Assembly: GCA_965198905.1 (NCBI GenBank)
Contig: OZ240678.1
Location: forward strand, 3,658,001 to 3,722,000
DNA from: CAHJWH01 sp965198905
GTDB lineage: Bacteria; Pseudomonadota; Alphaproteobacteria; Caulobacterales; Caulobacteraceae
Reading direction: 5' to 3'
Length of the DNA stretch: 64,000 nucleotides
Every line of letters begins with the position of its first letter. Positions within the stretch are counted from its first letter, which is position 1. Below the pieces are notes generated by a model that ran no database searches, had not been told where the DNA came from, and saw only the letters and a list, made by a program, of their open reading frames with translations. Made by a program: the position numbers and the translations under genes. Shown in pieces: positions 42,451-51,237 of this stretch.

Positions 42451-44943
42451 TTAGACATCCACCTCGGCGTCGAGGGCGTTTTCCTGGATGAAGTCGCGGC
42501 GGGGTTCGACCAGGTCGCCCATCAGCTTCGAGAACATGTCGTCGGCGTCGTCGGCGTGCGTCACCTTGACCTGCAGCAGGGTGCGCGCGTTTGCGTCCAG
42601 GGTGGTCTCCCACAGCTGTTCGGCGTTCATCTCGCCCAGGCCTTTGTAGCGTTGGATGCTTAGCCCTTTACGGCCGGCGTCCATCACCGCGGCCACGAGG
42701 TCCAGCGGCCCCCGGACCGCTCGGGTCTGGTCGCGCCGGGTGAAGGTGGCGGGCTGCGGGAAGGCGGCCGCCAAGGCTGGCGCGCGCTCTCCGAGCTTGC
42801 GGGCGTCGGCGGAGTGGATCAGCAGGTCGTCCAGGACGATGCGCTCGGAAACACCCCGGCGCAGCCGCGAAAAGACATAGCCGCCCGGTCCGAAGCCATG
42901 CCCGCCATCGCCGACCGCGGGTTCCCCGGACCAGAGGCCGTCGCCTTCCTCCGCGTAGAGGTTCAGCCGCTCCGCGGCGCGGGCCATGTCGCCATCCTCG
43001 CCGAACAGTCCTGCGAGCGCCGCCTGCTCCACCGCGAAGGCTGGCGCGCGGGACGACAGGCGGTCGATCAGGGACTTGGCCGACTGGGCGTCGCGGACGA
43101 GCTGGATCAGGTCCGCACCCGTACGCCGCTCGCCCGAGGGCTGGTCCAGTTGGGCGCCGTCGGTCCCCTCGTCGAACAGGAATGCGGCCATCTCGGCGTC
43201 GTCCTTCAGATAGCGGGATGACTTGCCTTTGGCGGCTTTGTAGAGCGGGGGCTGGGCGATGTAGAGATAGCCCTGCTCGATCACCTTGGGCATCTGGCGA
43301 TAGAAGAAGGTCAGCAGCAGGGTGCGGATGTGCGCACCGTCCACGTCGGCGTCGGTCATGATGACGATCTTGTGGTAGCGGATCTTCTCGATATCGAAGT
43401 CGTCGCGGCCTATCCCGGCGCCGAGCGCTGTAATGAGGGTGCCGATCTGGTCCGAACCCAGCATCTTGTCGAAGCGGGCGCGCTCTACGTTCAGCACCTT
43501 GCCCCGTAGCGGCAGGATGGCCTGGTTCTCACGATTGCGGCCCTGCTTGGCGGAGCCGCCCGCGGAGTCGCCCTCGACGATAAACAGCTCCGACTTGGCC
43601 GGATCGCGCTCCTGACAGTCGGCGAGCTTTCCGGGCAGGGAGCTGATGTCGAGCGCGCTCTTGCGCCGGGTCAGCTCCCGCGCCTTCTTGGCCGCCTCGC
43701 GCGCCGCGGCGGCGTCCACGATCTTGGCCACGATCAGCTTGGCCTCGGCGGGGTGCTCCTCGAACCAGTGGCCGAGCGCCTCGCTCACCAGCTGCTCCAC
43801 CGCAGGCCGCACCTCGGAAGAGACCAGCTTGTCCTTGGTTTGGGAGGAGAACTTGGGATCGGGCAGCTTGACCGACAGCACGCAGGTCAGTCCCTCGCGC
43901 GCATCTTCGCCGGAGACGCTGATCTTCTCCCGCTTCGCCGCGCCCGAGCTCTCCACATAGCCGCCCACCACCCGGGTCAGGGCGGCGCGGAAGGCGGCCA
44001 GGTGGGTGCCGCCGTCCCGCTGGGGGATGTTGTTGGTGAAGCACAACATCTGCTCGTGGTAGCTATCGTTCCACCACAGGGCGAGCTCGACCTCCACCTG
44101 GTCCTTGGCTCCGCGCACCGAGACGGGGGTCTTCAGGATCGTGGCCTTGGACTTGTCCAGGTGGCGCACGAACGCCTCCACACCCCCTTCGTAGCTCATC
44201 ACCTCCTCGAACGGCTCCGCCTCGCGCAGATCGCGGAAACGGATGACGACGCCGGAGTTCAGGAATGCCAACTCGCGCAGGCGGTGTTCCAGCGTCTTGC
44301 GGTCGAAATCGATGGCGGTGAAGGTGCCCTCGCCTTCCCCTGGGCCCGTCTTGATCGACGGCATGAAGGTGACGCTGGTGCCGGTCATGAACTCACCGGC
44401 CTTGGCGTCCGCGCCCGAGCGGCGCGGCGCGTCGCCTGTGACCACGAGCGGGCTGACCGCGTCGCCGCGCTCGAAACGCATCTCGTACTCCTTGCCGTTC
44501 CTCCATATCTTGAGCTGAAGGAAGTCGGAGAGCGCGTTTACCACCGACACGCCGACGCCGTGCAGGCCGCCGGACACCTTGTAGCTGTTCTGGTCGAACT
44601 TTCCGCCCGCGTGCAGTTGGGTCATGATCACTTCGGCGGCGCTGACGCCCTCGCCGGAGTGGATATCGACCGGGATGCCGCGGCCGTCGTCGATCACGGT
44701 GCAGGAGCCGTCGGCGTTCAGGATCACCTGGACGTGCGACGCATGGCCCGCCAGCGCCTCGTCGATGGCGTTGTCCACCACCTCATAGACCATGTGATGC
44801 AGACCCGAGCCGTCGTCGGTGTCGCCGATATACATGCCCGGGCGCTTGCGCACGGCATCCAGGCCCTTCAGCACCCGGATGGACTCCGCACCGTAGTCAC
44901 CCGCGGGGGCGAGCTCGGCGGCTTCGGGACTCTCTTCGCTCAT
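42451..44943 (-). CDS. gyrB: DNA gyrase subunit B
   Basis: The ATPase subunit of gyrase, which introduces negative supercoils. The 830-residue protein has the GHKL ATPase motifs EVVDNAIDEALAGHA, VIDDGRGIPVDIH and GGLHGVGVSVVNALSD. The TOPRIM domain is visible as LFIVEGDSAGGSAKQGR (catalytic Glu) and VIMTDADVDGAHIRTLLLTFF. The C-terminal signature is IQRYKGLGEMNAEQLWETT and FIQENAL. The TOPRIM region carries a lineage-type insertion of roughly 150 residues (about 560-720), usual in alphaproteobacterial GyrB. It starts eight bases after the recF stop, so recF-gyrB are co-transcribed. The ATG chosen gives MSEESPEA; the open frame upstream belongs to the recF shadow. Confidence 0.97.
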   Translation of the reverse strand: MSEESPEAAELAPAGDYGAESIRVLKGLDAVRKRPGMYIGDTDDGSGLHHMVYEVVDNAIDEALAGHASHVQVILNADGSCTVIDDGRGIPVDIHSGEGVSAAEVIMTQLHAGGKFDQNSYKVSGGLHGVGVSVVNALSDFLQLKIWRNGKEYEMRFERGDAVSPLVVTGDAPRRSGADAKAGEFMTGTSVTFMPSIKTGPGEGEGTFTAIDFDRKTLEHRLRELAFLNSGVVIRFRDLREAEPFEEVMSYEGGVEAFVRHLDKSKATILKTPVSVRGAKDQVEVELALWWNDSYHEQMLCFTNNIPQRDGGTHLAAFRAALTRVVGGYVESSGAAKREKISVSGEDAREGLTCVLSVKLPDPKFSSQTKDKLVSSEVRPAVEQLVSEALGHWFEEHPAEAKLIVAKIVDAAAAREAAKKARELTRRKSALDISSLPGKLADCQERDPAKSELFIVEGDSAGGSAKQGRNRENQAILPLRGKVLNVERARFDKMLGSDQIGTLITALGAGIGRDDFDIEKIRYHKIVIMTDADVDGAHIRTLLLTFFYRQMPKVIEQGYLYIAQPPLYKAAKGKSSRYLKDDAEMAAFLFDEGTDGAQLDQPSGERRTGADLIQLVRDAQSAKSLIDRLSSRAPAFAVEQAALAGLFGEDGDMARAAERLNLYAEEGDGLWSGEPAVGDGGHGFGPGGYVFSRLRRGVSERIVLDDLLIHSADARKLGERAPALAAAFPQPATFTRRDQTRAVRGPLDLVAAVMDAGRKGLSIQRYKGLGEMNAEQLWETTLDANARTLLQVKVTHADDADDMFSKLMGDLVEPRRDFIQENALDAEVDV

Positions 44944-44951
44944 CGCGTCCT

Positions 44952-46076
44952 TCAGTCTTCCAGCGGCGTGAGCTGCGAGGCGTCCACCTGGACTTCCTGA
45001 GCCCAGCCTGGGCGGTGTTGGAACAGCGCCCGGTCGGTCCCCGTGAGGAAGGCCTGGAGCCCGAGCGCCGTGATCTCCTCGAAGAGGGCGGCGCGCCGCT
45101 GCTGATCCAGGTGCGCGGCCACTTCGTCCAGCAACAATATAGGGCTTGGCGACGATTCTGCACGGGATAAACGCGCCGCCTGGGCCAGGGCGAGGTTCAG
45201 GATCAACGCCTTCTGCTCGCCGGTGGAGCATTCCGCGGCCGGACGATCCTTCTCCTTGTGGCGGACCTGCAGGTCGGTGCGATGGGGGCCGGTCAAGGCG
45301 CGTCCGGCCGCAGCGTCCCGGGCCCGGGCGCCGCTGAAGGCCTCGGCCAGCCTTGGGGCGTCGGCGACGGGGTCGGGCCGGCTCCATTCGCCCGTCAGGC
45401 TGAGCATGGCCTGGGGAAACGGGCGGCTCAGCCGGGCGTCGATCTCGGCCTGCAGCAGGTCCAGGGTTCGCACCCGGGCGTCGGCGAGCCTCACGCCCGC
45501 CTCGCCCAGCCGGGCTTCAAGGGCGTCGAGCCACACCGGGTCCGCACGCCCGTCGGTCAGCAGCCTCATGCGTTCGCGCAGGGCGCGCTCATAGATGTTG
45601 GCGACGCCTGCATGGGACGGCTCGGCGGCGAAGGTCAGACGGTCGAGGAAGCGCCGCCGCTCGCTGGCGCCCTCGATGAACAGGCGGTCCTGGGCGGGGG
45701 TGAGCCAGACCAGGCGCAGATGCTCGGCGAGGCGGCTGGGAGGCACCGTCTCGCCATCCAGACGCACGGTGCGACGCGGCGCGGCCGCGCCCTCGACCCC
45801 CGTGCCGAGGCGAACATCGCCGAGCGGACCTTCGACCAGGGTCGCGATGCTCCACGCCCGGCCCGCGGGCTCGCCCGGACGTCGTCGGCCCAGCTCGGCG
45901 ATGGCGGCTCCCCGGAGGCCCTTGCCCGCGGCGAGGTAGGAGACGGCCTCCAGCAGGTTGGTCTTGCCCGCGCCATTGGCGCCGGACAGCACCACAGGGC
46001 GTCCGTCGAGCGCCAGGACGGCCTGTTCGTAGGATCGGTAGTCGGTGAGGGTCAGACGGCGAAGGACGGCGCGCAT
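44952..46076 (-). CDS. recF: DNA replication and repair protein RecF
   Basis: An SMC-like ATPase that helps load RecA at gapped DNA. The 374-residue protein begins LRRLTLTDYRSYEQAVL and has Walker A LSGANGAGKTNLLEAVSYL, the LVWLTPAQDRLFIEGASERRRFLDRL region, the ABC signature-like ECSTGEQKALILNLALAQA, and Walker B ILLLDEVAAHLDQQRR. These are diagnostic of RecF. It lies directly upstream of gyrB on the same strand, the ancestral recF-gyrB order, but dnaN, normally preceding recF, is on the other side of zapE and on the opposite strand. A perfect 9-bp hairpin lies in its presumed leader. Confidence 0.96.
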   Translation of the reverse strand: MRAVLRRLTLTDYRSYEQAVLALDGRPVVLSGANGAGKTNLLEAVSYLAAGKGLRGAAIAELGRRRPGEPAGRAWSIATLVEGPLGDVRLGTGVEGAAAPRRTVRLDGETVPPSRLAEHLRLVWLTPAQDRLFIEGASERRRFLDRLTFAAEPSHAGVANIYERALRERMRLLTDGRADPVWLDALEARLGEAGVRLADARVRTLDLLQAEIDARLSRPFPQAMLSLTGEWSRPDPVADAPRLAEAFSGARARDAAAGRALTGPHRTDLQVRHKEKDRPAAECSTGEQKALILNLALAQAARLSRAESSPSPILLLDEVAAHLDQQRRAALFEEITALGLQAFLTGTDRALFQHRPGWAQEVQVDASQLTPLED

Positions 46077-46107
46077 ATGCGTTCCAGGTGGTCCAAGCGA
46101 GCGCGGC

Positions 46108-46129
46108 TGTCGAGCAGGCTTGCTCGACA
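46108..46129. other. Perfect 9-bp hairpin in the recF leader
   Basis: TGTCGAGCA and TGCTCGACA are exact reverse complements around a four-base loop. No T-run follows on either strand, so it is not a typical terminator. It lies 32 bp upstream of the recF start and could be a regulatory site or mRNA structure. Confidence 0.45.
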
Positions 46130-46233
46130 TGGCGGCGTCAGCGCCCCGGATCGGTCCGCCGCATCGAAAGTGTCCAGGTCGAGACCGCTTACGACCCCGG
46201 CCACGACTGCGCCTGTGACCGCCGCGCCACAGC

Positions 46234-46257
46234 TTGGGTGCATTGCAGCAATTTAAT
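46234..46257 (+). promoter_or_regulatory. Candidate promoter for the small ORFs upstream of zapE
   Basis: TTGGGT at 46234-46239 and TTTAAT at 46252-46257 are 12 bases apart. An overlapping alternative is TTGCAGC, 11 bases, GCTTTAGGC, closer to the Caulobacter housekeeping pattern TTGACGS-N10-14-GCTANAWC. Either would place transcription just before the GGAGGA ribosome site at about 46274. Weak consensus matches. Confidence 0.25.
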
Positions 46258-46283
46258 TCGGCTTTAGGCGATCGGAGGACTAT

Positions 46284-46313
46284 ATGACCCCTACACCCGT
46301 TCTACCGGGGTAA
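46284..46313 (+). CDS. Possible 9-codon leader peptide
   Basis: A short frame, MTPTPVLPG then TAA, is preceded five bases upstream by a perfect GGAGGA. Pro is coded three times in nine codons. The coding bases include ACCCC and GGGGT arms that could form a small hairpin. It lies 77 bp upstream of a 32-codon ORF on the same strand. It could be a regulatory upstream ORF, but a chance ribosome-site match cannot be excluded. Confidence 0.3.
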   Translation: MTPTPVLPG

Positions 46314-46390
46314 CTCCTTCCACGATCGTGTTTGCGGAAGCGATAACCTACCCCCGGCGGACGTTTTGCGGGCAAGAATGAGGGACTACC

Positions 46391-46489
46391 ATGATCAGGC
46401 TTTCGAACCTTACCGACCGCCTCAGCACCGCCGGCTCGCTCCTGCTGGCGGCCCTGCCGCTGCTGGCCATGGGCGCGCTCGCCCACTAG
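46391..46489 (+). CDS. Putative 32-residue single-span membrane peptide
   Basis: The frame encodes an amphipathic N-terminus (MIRLSNLTDRLSTAG) followed by a hydrophobic stretch, SLLLAALPLLAMGALAH. It has one membrane span with the positive end at the N-terminus. GAGGG is placed six bases before the ATG. The third codon positions are mostly G or C, as in neighbouring genes. It has no recognisable family. It is convergent with zapE, which ends 51 bp away. It could be a small regulatory membrane protein or a hydrophobic toxin-like peptide; nothing decides between them. Confidence 0.5.
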   Translation: MIRLSNLTDRLSTAGSLLLAALPLLAMGALAH

Positions 46490-46539
46490 ACGACACCTCG
46501 CCCGGCGGGGGCCTCCCCGCCCCCGCCGGACCTGTCGCC

Positions 46540-47664
46540 TCAATCGCGAGCGGCCTCGACATAGGCGCTCGACCGCATCTCCTGCAGGCGGGAGGCGGTG
46601 CGCTCAAATTCGAACGATCCGTCGCCCGTGGCGTAGAGCGCGTCAGGTTCGGCGTCGGCCAGCACCACCAGCTTGCACTTGCCCTCGTAAAGCGCATCGA
46701 CCAGCGAGACGAACCGCGCCGCCTCGTTGCGCTGATCCTGTCCAAGTACCGGAACGTCTTCCACAAAAACGGTGTGGAAGCGCCTGGCGAGCGCCAAGTA
46801 GTCCTGAGCGCCCAGCGCCTGCCCGCATAAACTGATGAAGCTCGACTTCAGGTGCCCGCCCAGGGTGTGAGGCAGCCTGATCCTGCGGCCCTGCACCTCC
46901 AACGTGTCGCCCGTCTCCGGCGCCCCGTCGAGCAGACTGGCCCATAGCCCGTCGAATTCCGTTCGGTTCGTCGTGTCCAAAGGGCAGAAGTAGACCTGCC
47001 GCCCCTTCAGCCGATCCAAGCGGAAGTCCTTGGGGCCATCGACCCGCACCACCTGCATGCGCGCCTTCAGCATCTCGATGAAAGGCGTGAACAGCTGGCG
47101 GTTCAGACCGTCCTGGTACAGGGCGTCGGGCGCGCGGTTGGACGTGGCCACGATCACCACCCCATCCGCCCAGAGCGCCTCGAACAGCCGGCCCAGGATC
47201 ATGGCGTCGGCGATGTCTGTGACGTGGAACTCGTCGAAGCAGAGCAGGCTCGCCCCCTGCGCCAAATGCCGCGCCACCGGCGCGATCGGATCATCGCCTT
47301 TTGCTTGTCCGAAGGCCGCCTTCCGCGCCGCGGCGTCGCCCCTGCGCCATGTATCGATCAGGCCGTGCGTCTCGCCCATGAAGGCGTGGAAGTGCACCCG
47401 TCGCTTACGGTTCACCGGGGCGGAGTCGAAGAACAGGTCCATCACCATGGACTTGCCCCGCCCCACAGGCCCGTAGAGGTAGACGCCTTTCAGCGGCTCT
47501 CGCTTCCTGTGCAGGAAAGACAGCGCGAACCCCGGCTCGGCCAGCGCGTTCAGCTCGCCTTCGAGGCGGGACAGGGCCTCGATCGCCGCGGCCTGGGCGG
47601 CATCGGGGACGATCTCTCCGGCGCTCAGGCGATCCTGGTAGGCGGTGCGGACGGAAACGGGCAT
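46540..47664 (-). CDS. zapE: Cell division protein ZapE (AFG1-like ATPase)
   Basis: A 374-residue P-loop ATPase of the AFG1/ZapE family. In E. coli ZapE associates with the Z-ring and destabilises FtsZ polymers. Motifs: GVYLYGPVGRGKSMVMDLFF (Walker A), RVHFHAFMGETHGLI, LLCFDEFHVTDIADAMILGRLF (Walker B and sensor), VIVATSNRAPDALYQDGLNRQLF, and RFVSLVDALYEGKCKLVV. The ATG chosen gives MPVSVRTAYQ; the frame continues open upstream without homology, across the dnaN promoter region. Divergent from dnaN. Confidence 0.94.
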   Translation of the reverse strand: MPVSVRTAYQDRLSAGEIVPDAAQAAAIEALSRLEGELNALAEPGFALSFLHRKREPLKGVYLYGPVGRGKSMVMDLFFDSAPVNRKRRVHFHAFMGETHGLIDTWRRGDAAARKAAFGQAKGDDPIAPVARHLAQGASLLCFDEFHVTDIADAMILGRLFEALWADGVVIVATSNRAPDALYQDGLNRQLFTPFIEMLKARMQVVRVDGPKDFRLDRLKGRQVYFCPLDTTNRTEFDGLWASLLDGAPETGDTLEVQGRRIRLPHTLGGHLKSSFISLCGQALGAQDYLALARRFHTVFVEDVPVLGQDQRNEAARFVSLVDALYEGKCKLVVLADAEPDALYATGDGSFEFERTASRLQEMRSSAYVEAARD

Positions 47665-47832
47665 GGGCGGCCCCCGAATAGCGCACCGCGGTCCCATGTC
47701 CACCGCCGCCGCTCGCCGCCAACCGCCCGGAGCGACCGAAAGCCCCCTTCCCCCGCGCCAAGGTTCGGCTAGTCTCGGCGGCCCTCGACTAGGGCGGAGA
47801 CTCCTTCTTCCGCCGCCGGATCGGACGACGCG

Positions 47833-48951
47833 ATGAAGCTGACCATGGAGCGATCCGCGCTGATCAAGGCGCTCGGACACGTGCAGAGCGTGGTGGAGCG
47901 GCGCAATACGATCCCGATCCTGTCCAACGTGCTGCTCTCGGCCGATGCGGGCGGTTTGTCCTTTTCGGCCACCGACCTGGACATGGAGATCGTGGACGGC
48001 ACCGCCGCGCAGGTCGGCGTGAACGGCCAGATCACCGCGCCGGCGCACACCCTCTACGAGATCGTGCGCAAGCTCCCCGATGGCGCCGACGTCGAGCTGA
48101 AGTTCAACGGCGAGGATCCGCGCCTGTCGATCCAGGCTGGCCGATCGCGCTTCAACCTGCCCGTGCTCCCGGCCGGCGACTTCCCGGTGATGTCCTCGGA
48201 CGGGCTGTCTGAGCCGATCGAGGTGGGCGCCGACGACCTGATCCGGCTGATCGACAAAACCCGCTTCGCCATCTCCACCGAAGAGACCCGCTACTACCTG
48301 AACGGCCTATATCTCCACACCGTCAACGAGGGTGGGGAGACCAAGCTTCGCGCTGTGGCCACCGATGGCCATCGCCTGGCCCTGGCGGAGATGCCGGCGC
48401 CCGCGGGCGCCGCCGGGGCGCCCGGGGTGATTGTGCCGCGCAAGACCATCCAGGAGGCCCGGCGCCTGCTCGACGACGCCGGCGAGACCGTCCAGCTGCA
48501 GGTCTCCGCCGCCAAGGTGCGCTTCGAGTTCGGTCGCGCGGCCCTGACCAGCAAGGTCATCGACGGCTCCTTCCCCGACTACATGCGCGTGATACCGCGC
48601 GACAACCAGAAGGTCGCCATGATCGACAACAAGCTGTTCGCCGCAGCCGTCGATCGCGTGGCCACCATTTCGGCGGAGAAGTCCCGCTCGGTGAAGCTGG
48701 CGCTGGAGCCCGGCAAGGTGGTGCTGACCGTGCGCAACATGGAGGCCGGCCAGGCCGTGGAGGAGGTGGAGATCGACTACGACGGCGAGCCCTTCGAGAT
48801 CGGCTTCAACGCGCGGTACCTGCTCGATGTCGCCGGCCAGATCACTGGCGAGACCGCCGAGTTCCGCTTCGCCGACCCCGCCTCCCCGACCCTGGTGCTC
48901 GATCCCGCGGACGCCGGCGTGCGCTACGTGCTGATGCCGCTGCGCGTCTGA
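47833..48951 (+). CDS. dnaN: DNA polymerase III subunit beta (sliding clamp)
   Basis: The ring-shaped processivity clamp for replication. The 372-residue protein has the normal length and three clamp repeats: MKLTMERSALIKALGHVQSVVERRNTIPI split across the first, FPVMSSDGLSEPIEVGADDL and TEETRYYLNGLYLH in the second, and IDGSFPDYMRVIPRD and NARYLLDVAGQI in the third. The end, YVLMPLRV, is the typical C-terminus. Not adjacent to dnaA in this window. It would be loaded by the clamp loader that includes HolB, also encoded here. yggT is convergent, with an eight-base gap. Confidence 0.97.
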   Translation: MKLTMERSALIKALGHVQSVVERRNTIPILSNVLLSADAGGLSFSATDLDMEIVDGTAAQVGVNGQITAPAHTLYEIVRKLPDGADVELKFNGEDPRLSIQAGRSRFNLPVLPAGDFPVMSSDGLSEPIEVGADDLIRLIDKTRFAISTEETRYYLNGLYLHTVNEGGETKLRAVATDGHRLALAEMPAPAGAAGAPGVIVPRKTIQEARRLLDDAGETVQLQVSAAKVRFEFGRAALTSKVIDGSFPDYMRVIPRDNQKVAMIDNKLFAAAVDRVATISAEKSRSVKLALEPGKVVLTVRNMEAGQAVEEVEIDYDGEPFEIGFNARYLLDVAGQITGETAEFRFADPASPTLVLDPADAGVRYVLMPLRV

Positions 48952-48958
48952 GGCCTGG

Positions 48959-49267
48959 TTAGAGACCCGGCGCGGAGTAGGCCAGCGGGCCCAGCGTCCG
49001 GGCCAGCAGAATCTGCAGCGCCTTCAGCAGCAGCAGCACGATGATGGGGCTGATGTCGATGCCCCCAAGGTTCGGCATGAACCGACGGACCGGCCGCAGC
49101 AGCGGCTCGGTCAGCTGATCGAGCGTCTTCACGATCCGGTACATGGTCGGATTGCGCAGGTTGATGATGTCGAAAGCCACCAGCCAGCTCAGCACGGCGG
49201 TGACCAGCACCAAGATGATGGCCAGTTCGATCAGGCTGTTGAGGAGGAACAGCAGGGCGGCGATCAT
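48959..49267 (-). CDS. YggT family membrane protein
   Basis: A 102-residue inner-membrane protein with hydrophobic segments at about residues 1-25 and 73-92 and the family signature TEPLLRPVRRFMPNLGGIDISPIIVLLLL between them (shown in parts: EPLLRPVRRF, GIDISPIIV). YggT proteins are implicated in osmotic protection and, as Ycf19/CCB3, in membrane complex assembly in plastids. A GTG three codons upstream is an alternative start; GGAG lies before it. Convergent with dnaN. Confidence 0.88.
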   Translation of the reverse strand: MIAALLFLLNSLIELAIILVLVTAVLSWLVAFDIINLRNPTMYRIVKTLDQLTEPLLRPVRRFMPNLGGIDISPIIVLLLLKALQILLARTLGPLAYSAPGL

Positions 49268-49425
49268 CGGTCTCACATCTCCGGGGCGCGCCGTCTCTGC
49301 ACGCGTTTGCCGCGTTGCTCAAGCGGGCGCTCCCAAGGCCGTACGGGCGCTTGACACGGCCTGTACGAACCGACACATGTCCGCCCCTCGCAAAAGGGCC
49401 GAACGCCCCTAGCGGACCTGATCCT

Positions 49426-49501
49426 GGGGCCGTAGCTCAGTTGGTAGAGCGCCTCGTTCGCAATGAGGAGGTCAGGGGTTCGACTCCCCTCGGCTCCACC
49501 A
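49426..49501 (+). tRNA. tRNA-Ala (anticodon CGC)
   Basis: A 76-nt cloverleaf: acceptor GGGGCCG/CGGCTCC with one G-T pair, discriminator A and encoded CCA. The D-arm is AGCTCAGTTGGTAGAGC. Anticodon loop TTCGCAA gives CGC, reading GCG, a frequent codon in this GC-rich genome. The T-arm is GGGGTTCGACTCCCC. Confidence 0.96.
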
Positions 49502-49581
49502 GGAGCTTTACAAGCATGAACGAACGCAAGCACCTGTCTTAGTTATCTAACGACGCGCCTGACTTGTGTAGCAGTTAAAGC

Positions 49582-50955
49582 TTATCGTCCGCCGAACACC
49601 TTCAGAACGTCAGCAGTAGCGCCCGGCAGGCCGTAGAGGTCGAGGGCTGTGATCAGGATCGCGCTGCTCCAGCCTGCCGCCAGGAGGAACCAGCCTAGGC
49701 GCCAGCGTCCCATCAGCGCGCGTTTACCGCTGAGGTGCAGCAGCGGGAACATGGCGAAGGGGAGCTGCAGCGCCAGCACCACCTGACTGAGAACCAGCAG
49801 ATCGTTGACGCCGCCCCCTCCGCGCGCGGCGATCATCACCACGGCTGGCAGGATGGCGACTAACCTGGTGATGAGCCGGCGCAGCCAGGGCGAGACGCGC
49901 AGGTGGAGAAAGCCCTCCATCACCACCTGCCCCGCAAGCGTGCCGGTGATGGTCGAGGACTGGCCGCTGGCCAGCAGCGCGACGGCGAACAGCAGGCTGG
50001 CGGCGAAGGTCCCCAGCAGGGGCGCGAGCGTCAGGAAGGCGACGCGGATCCAGTCCGTGTCGGCGTTGAAGGCGTACATTACGCCGCCTACGCTGAGGCT
50101 CGAACGGCCGTGGAAGGTGACCGCCGCCAGCACCAGGATGGCGGCGTTGACGAAGAAGGCGAGGCTCAGGGCCACGACGGCGTCCACCGTGTTCCAGCGA
50201 ATCGCGACGCGCTTGGAAGCCTCGTCGGGCCGAAGCTGCCGGCTCTGGACCAGGGCGGAGTGGAGATAGAGGTTGTGCGGCATGACCGTGGCGCCGATGA
50301 TCCCGACCGCCACCGTGGCCATCCCCGTCTCGCGCAATCCTGGGGTCAGCAGCGCCGAGCCGATCTCGCGAAAGTTCGGGATGGTCCTTGGCAGCACGAA
50401 CAGCTCGACGAAGAAGCAGACGCCGATGGTGGCCACGAGCACCAGCACCACGGCCTCGATCAGCCGAACGCCCAGACGCTGCAAGGCCAGCAGCAGCAGC
50501 ACGTCGGCCGACGTGATCAGCACCGCCCACAGGATCGGGATGTGGAACAGCAGGTTGATGGCCACAGCGCTTCCCAGCACCTCGGCGAGGTCGCAGGCGG
50601 CGATGGCGACCTCCGCCAGCAGCCAGCTGGGGATGCGCGTCCAGGCTGGGTATTCCTCTCGGCAGGCCTGAGCCAGATCCTTGCCCGTGGCGACGCCGAG
50701 CCGGGCGGCGATCACCTGCAGCACGATGGCCATGAGGCTGGCGAGCAGCACCACCCACATCAGCCCGTAACGGTACTGGGCCCCGCCCTGCAGGTCTGTG
50801 CCCCAGTTGCCCGGGTCCATATAGCCGACGCTGATCAGCAGGGCCGGACCCGCAAAGGCGCGGTACTGCTGCAGAAAACCGGCGTCGGAGGCGGGCGTTT
50901 GAACCGAACCGTGCACGTTGGCGAGCGACAGGGTCCGCTCCGTTCCAGAAGCCAT
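49582..50955 (-). CDS. mntH: Nramp-family divalent metal transporter
   Basis: A 457-residue inner-membrane proton-coupled Mn(II)/Fe(II) importer with about eleven hydrophobic spans. The metal-binding signature of span 1 is GYMDPGNWGTDLQGG (Asp-Pro-Gly-Asn), and of span 6 is ATVMPHNLYLHSALVQSR, with the conserved Met-Pro-His. The first 40 residues are hydrophilic. It is divergent from the rfbD-like gene. A 10-bp palindrome, ATCGATCGAT, lies 30-40 bp upstream of its start and could be a regulator site, since mntH is often controlled by Fur, Mur or MntR. No adjacent regulator gene exists. Confidence 0.94.
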   Translation of the reverse strand: MASGTERTLSLANVHGSVQTPASDAGFLQQYRAFAGPALLISVGYMDPGNWGTDLQGGAQYRYGLMWVVLLASLMAIVLQVIAARLGVATGKDLAQACREEYPAWTRIPSWLLAEVAIAACDLAEVLGSAVAINLLFHIPILWAVLITSADVLLLLALQRLGVRLIEAVVLVLVATIGVCFFVELFVLPRTIPNFREIGSALLTPGLRETGMATVAVGIIGATVMPHNLYLHSALVQSRQLRPDEASKRVAIRWNTVDAVVALSLAFFVNAAILVLAAVTFHGRSSLSVGGVMYAFNADTDWIRVAFLTLAPLLGTFAASLLFAVALLASGQSSTITGTLAGQVVMEGFLHLRVSPWLRRLITRLVAILPAVVMIAARGGGGVNDLLVLSQVVLALQLPFAMFPLLHLSGKRALMGRWRLGWFLLAAGWSSAILITALDLYGLPGATADVLKVFGGR

Positions 50956-50984
50956 GCTACGGTCCCGTCAGGGGTGGATCATAC

Positions 50985-50994
50985 ATCGATCGAT
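50985..50994. promoter_or_regulatory. Palindrome upstream of mntH, possible operator
   Basis: ATCGATCGAT is a perfect 10-bp palindrome in an AT-richer patch about 30 bases upstream of mntH. It does not match the Fur or MntR consensus that I know. Operator function is a guess based on position. Confidence 0.2.
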
Positions 50995-51237
50995 AAGCTG
51001 CCGTGATCTGGTCGCCCGCCGAGCTCTGGACGGGCCTGATGCATCGGCGATTTGGTCACGGTGAAGACTGAAACAAGGCTGATCGGTTCGTCCGGCGGAT
51101 GGCTTGTCCTCCGCGGCGGCCGCAGACGCGGTCACCGGGGCGACGATCTATGGACACGCCAGGCGTGGTCTCGCGGCTTTGCCATCGCCATTCGACGTGG
51201 CATCTGAGCGATAAGATGTTGGAGGAAAGGAGCGCGC

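Larger units (their letters stand above)
46077..46390. other. Intergenic region upstream of recF, with hairpin and possible leader
   Basis: About 310 bases between recF and a 32-codon ORF. A perfect hairpin lies near the recF side (listed separately). On the plus strand there is TTGGGT, then TTTAAT 12 bases on (46234-46257), a spacing allowed for Caulobacter housekeeping promoters, then a strong GGAGGA and a possible 9-codon leader. An open frame on the minus strand overlapping the recF start has no supporting signal. Confidence 0.5.

Noticed and set aside
46052..46243. 63-codon minus-strand frame overlapping the recF start
   Set aside because: No ribosome site, no hydrophobic or conserved pattern, and it overlaps recF out of frame.
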